DNA of 64,000 nt from NCBI RefSeq assembly GCF_021134715.1, contig NC_060022.1:1989001-2053000 (forward strand). The letters are read 5' to 3'. This DNA comes from Daphnia pulex. Lineage: Eukaryota; Arthropoda; Branchiopoda; Diplostraca; Daphniidae. Position 1 is the first letter of the stretch, and the number at the start of each line of letters is the position of its first letter. Of the stretch, positions 61,301-64,000 are shown one piece after another. The position numbers and the translations under genes were made by a program. Below the pieces are notes generated by a model, which was given only the letters and a program-made list of their open reading frames with translations, searched no databases and was not told where the DNA came from.

Positions 61301-64000
61301 AGTTGAAACCTCTGACAAGTTACCGCCGGCCACACCTGTGGTCGTCGTCGTGGTCAATGGCGGATCACATGACGACTCTGATCGGGCCTCTTCCGTCTCC
61401 GACCAATTGTCTAGCGTGTCGGACATGTCGTCGACTCGAAAATCCGCACCGACTCCCGACATCATCGAGCCTCCGATCGTCGTCCAACTGACACCTCAAC
61501 ATCATCAACCAAGTTCAGGTGAGCAGGCCGAGATCCAAAATTGGAATCATTTTTTTACCGAGCTCGGCCAGATGCTCGATCTAGACAGCCGACAGCAACA
61601 TCGAAATCCTCGAGTTTCCAATTTCTGAAGCAACAGCCAAATCAAAAAAACCATCTGACATCCAAAACGTTTTATTGGGTTCTTTTTTAGTTTGGTTTGA
61701 TTTTATTTTTTTTCTTTCCTTGGCGGGACTGGATCCGGTCTCGTCTCTTTTTATTATTATTTCGCCGAAAAAGAACGACACACTCAGCAAACACGCTTGC
61801 TCGCTCGTCCGATTGCTCGCGGAACTTTTTTATTATTTTATTTTTTAGAGGACACACGATTAGTTTGGAGTTGTTTAGTTTAGCCTTTTATTTAAAAAAA
61901 AAAAAGGAAACATTTTTTAGTTGTTGGGTTAGTTTTCACCGCTAGTGCACACACATTAACTTGTTGGTCGGTAAGTACGCATGTCGAATTGTTTTGATTA
62001 TGGGGTCGGACGCATGCGGGATCAGTCGAGCTTGGAATGTGTGGCTGGCGCATCGCTTGATTTCTTTAACTGCATATTTTTCTCATTTCTTTTTTATATT
62101 TCCTTTATTTATTTTTTTAATGAAATTTTCTAACGCTTTAAACAAAATTAATTGCGCAATAGTGGCACCCATACCCGCTGCTCGTAATAAAATCCCTCGC
62201 CCTGTAAAATCTGCTACTGCATCAGCGCGTCGCGAAGGCCGAGTTGAATCGGTGGTGAACAACCATCGCGAACAGCCAAAATTGCCCAACTCCTCCTCCT
62301 CCTCTTTGCCGAGCAGTCCGTCATCAGACGCCGACGATTTGACCTTGGACAGCGAAAGCCTGAACATGTTTTCCAGCCGGAATGAGCTCAATCAAACGAC
62401 TAAAGCTCAACGGGCGGCTGCGGTGGATAAACGGCCAGAGCAGCTGAAATCGCCATCGATTGAAAGAAATGCGGAAGCGATGCGTTTGAAATTCGCCCAA
62501 GAGCGGCAGCAGCAGCGCAAAAAGGCTGAACTTGAAATGGCTTCCGCCCGCATTGAAACGGTGGAACAGCGGACCGCATCGCCTCCGGAAGTGGAAGAAC
62601 GATCGAAGCGAAAAAAATGGGATCGGTCCCCACCAAAGTTGCTCCAAGTATTGGCGACAGCGCGAAGCGGAGCCACGTCAGATGATGATGACGAAATGAC
62701 ATTGGCGGTTCCAGTGTCGCCAATGCGACGGTCTCGAATTCCCAGTGTTGTAGCCAGTCGGACGAGTAGCGTCAGCGAATTTTTCAGCCTCTCTGAGGAC
62801 GAAGATGAAATGCCGATTCCGGTGGTGGTGGTGGTGGCGGCGCCCAAAGAATTCCGCAGTGATGATGAAGTGAAAAAGGAGGAAGACGACGACCCGGATG
62901 CGACTTTTGCTGCAATGTGCGCCGCTCTAGCCAGGCGGAAACAGCGAGGTGAGCCACAATTGCCCAATGACGTGAGCCCGACGGTGCCAATTGAGACGCT
63001 CCAGCCTCTGATCCATGTGGATGGATGCAGCAGCGGCAGCAGCAGCCCCCCGGGAGTTGATGGTGACGCAAGTAATGGCGTAGGATTTTGGCATCAATCA
63101 AGCAACGAACAAGGTTGGATAACCGAGAAAAACCACGAAACCACTTCTTCCACCTCACCACGTTCAACATCACCTGCACTTCGTAGATCGAGCAGTTTCA
63201 ATGACGTTCCAGGCGATTCGCTCCTCTTCCCCCTACTTTCTAATTCTTCCTTCTCTGCTGTCTTGTAAGTTGGTTCTTTCTCTCTTCTTTCTTTTCTGTA
63301 TTTTCTTTCACTCGGGTAGGGGGATAGAATTATTTAGCTTTTCACTTTTCTCCAAAGTGTAGAACTAACCCCTAAAACTTTTTTAAGTGGTCGTTTATTT
63401 CTCTCAGCATGAACACTTACAAAAAAAAACTTGTTACTTAAATCATTAGGCACTTAAAAGCTTTATTGCTTCGGTTTCGGATGGGAGATGACTTTTTTGA
63501 ATGCCGGCCTTAAACTCCATACCCTTTTAGTTTTCTTTCCCAATAACTTTTTTATTTATTTTTAACATTTTTTTTTTTTTTTTTTTTTTTGTTTTATTAT
63601 TTTTGGACTTTGAAACTTTAACCAAAACAAAACTTAACGACGCCCCCCGTTTGCAAATGTTGTTGTGTACTCTTACTAACAGATCGAGTCGTGGCGATTA
63701 CGAGGACTTACCGCTCTTGTTGATCAATAACGACGCAGACGGACGCCACTCTCAAGGTGCATGCGATGGCATTTTTTCCTCTTCAGTTTTTCTTTTGTTA
63801 TTTATTTATTTTTTTCTTTTAAACAAACCTTACTACTGTTGGTATATATTCTGTAACCCCCTTTGTTGTACGTGTTAAGCTCACGTCTCGGCTCGAATTT
63901 GTCTATACCCTACTCCCCCCTTCTAGACTCGTAGCTGGCTCGTTTGACATTTCCGAGGTAATGTCGCTCGTATTTTTCTATATATTTTTTGGTCGCCTAT
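55330..64000 (+). CDS. Cordon-bleu (Cobl)-like actin regulator, partial at 3' end
   Basis: Cobl proteins nucleate or organise actin through C-terminal WH2 motifs. Exons read here are 55330-55502, 55939-56063, 56332-56459, 56728-56854, 59255-59562, 60282-60671, 60752-60873, 60969-61101, 61218-61518, 62163-63264 and 63684-63757. Phase closes throughout, giving about 995 residues so far. The N-terminal Cobl ubiquitin-like domain spans about residues 20-210 (FLEGCMEILVVFPNEKSILM, LLIHVTAANKISPAAHLLQV, RTQLADLLHTVCNEKALDP, LNSCLDDYKLQEVVLVP). Long Ser/Pro-rich regions follow, with KKRAPAPP and FKKRKAPVPPP motifs of KRAP type, presumably syndapin/SH3 sites. Exon 62163-63264 encodes a low-complexity Glu/Arg/Ser region. 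The WH2 motifs would lie beyond the window. The start is the first in-frame ATG of the exon; a second ATG two codons later is possible. Confidence 0.85.
56855..59254 (+). other. Large Cobl intron
   Basis: The longest intron in the window (2.4 kb), between the exons completing the Cobl domain. It contains GT-rich and CT-rich simple sequence, an ATATATAT tract near 57580 and a GCTGCTGCTGCTGC run near 58415. No conserved coding sequence on either strand. Confidence 0.6.
59563..60281 (+). other. Cobl intron before the KRAP-motif exon
   Basis: About 720 bp, AT-rich, with a CA repeat at about 60118-60132. It occupies the same position as the 112-bp intron of the mini-Cobl gene. Nothing else is visible. 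Confidence 0.55.
61519..62162 (+). other. Cobl intron with possible alternative 3' end
   Basis: Reading through the donor at 61519 keeps the frame open for 36 more codons to a stop at 61626-61628, with a reasonable sequence (NWNHFFTELGQMLDLDS). This could encode a short isoform if a polyadenylation site follows. The rest is T-rich intron. Confidence 0.4.
63758..64000 (+). other. Cobl intron at window edge
   Basis: T-rich sequence after the last exon I can define. A stretch at 63927-63957 between CTAG and GTAATG has splice-like borders but carries a stop in the expected phase, so I did not call it an exon. The gene continues past the window. Confidence 0.35.

Noticed and set aside
62083-63179. 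Several long minus-strand ORFs opposite the large Cobl exon
   Set aside because: The sense exon is GC-richer and low-complexity, which leaves antisense frames open by chance.
1-64000. CRISPR arrays, operons, ribosome binding sites or prokaryotic insertion sequences
   Set aside because: The window is clearly eukaryotic with spliceosomal introns; no regular short repeat-spacer array is present.

Overview
This is a eukaryotic, gene-dense and AT-rich window with many short introns (often 50-100 bp, all GT-AG). Protein similarity points to an arthropod. Compact genes, tandem copies of a cysteine-rich secreted family and the overall gene style fit a branchiopod crustacean such as Daphnia; this is an inference, because no rRNA or mitochondrial marker is present. 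Every gene model below was spliced by hand, and codon phase closes through every intron of the main genes.

Layout. 298-6329 (+): complete DNA polymerase alpha catalytic subunit. 6525-7353 (-): ER membrane complex subunit EMC4. 7892-17337 (+): a 33-exon DOCK9/10/11-type (zizimin) guanine nucleotide exchange factor. 17338-24965: a repeat-rich gap holding a 36-bp perfect palindrome inside a larger inverted repeat, a 1.4-kb foldback DNA element with a 9-bp target-site duplication, a second long hairpin element, a weak candidate small gene and diverged direct repeats. 24966-26204 (-): a WDR91-like gene that encodes only the N-terminal half, with no WD40 propeller. 26610-28344 (+): saccharopine dehydrogenase-like oxidoreductase (SCCPDH). 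28345-44543: a tandem array of three four-exon genes for secreted, cysteine-rich proteins resembling the DUF4789 family. The first two lie in a segmental duplication, and the second has gained a 42-bp minisatellite inside its coding sequence. 45300-47571 (-): chaperonin subunit CCT1/TCP-1 alpha. 48233-48821 (+): a small two-exon gene that is a partial paralogue of the Cordon-bleu gene downstream. 49970-51476 (-): CCDC47. 52408 to beyond the window end (+): a Cordon-bleu (Cobl)-like actin regulator with a textbook Inr-DPE start site.

The conserved genes are unrelated housekeeping functions (replication, ER insertion, endosomal traffic, protein folding, small-GTPase and actin control). Many neighbours are head-to-head with 0.4-0.9 kb between start codons (EMC4/DOCK, WDR91/SCCPDH, CCT1/mini-Cobl, CCDC47/Cobl), which suggests shared promoter regions. 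The accessory interest lies in the three-gene cysteine-rich array, the WD40-less WDR91, the mini-Cobl fragment, a possible alternative DOCK microexon and the foldback transposon.

No search or computation was run. Family names rest on recognition of motifs and domain order, and exon borders on reading frame and splice signals.
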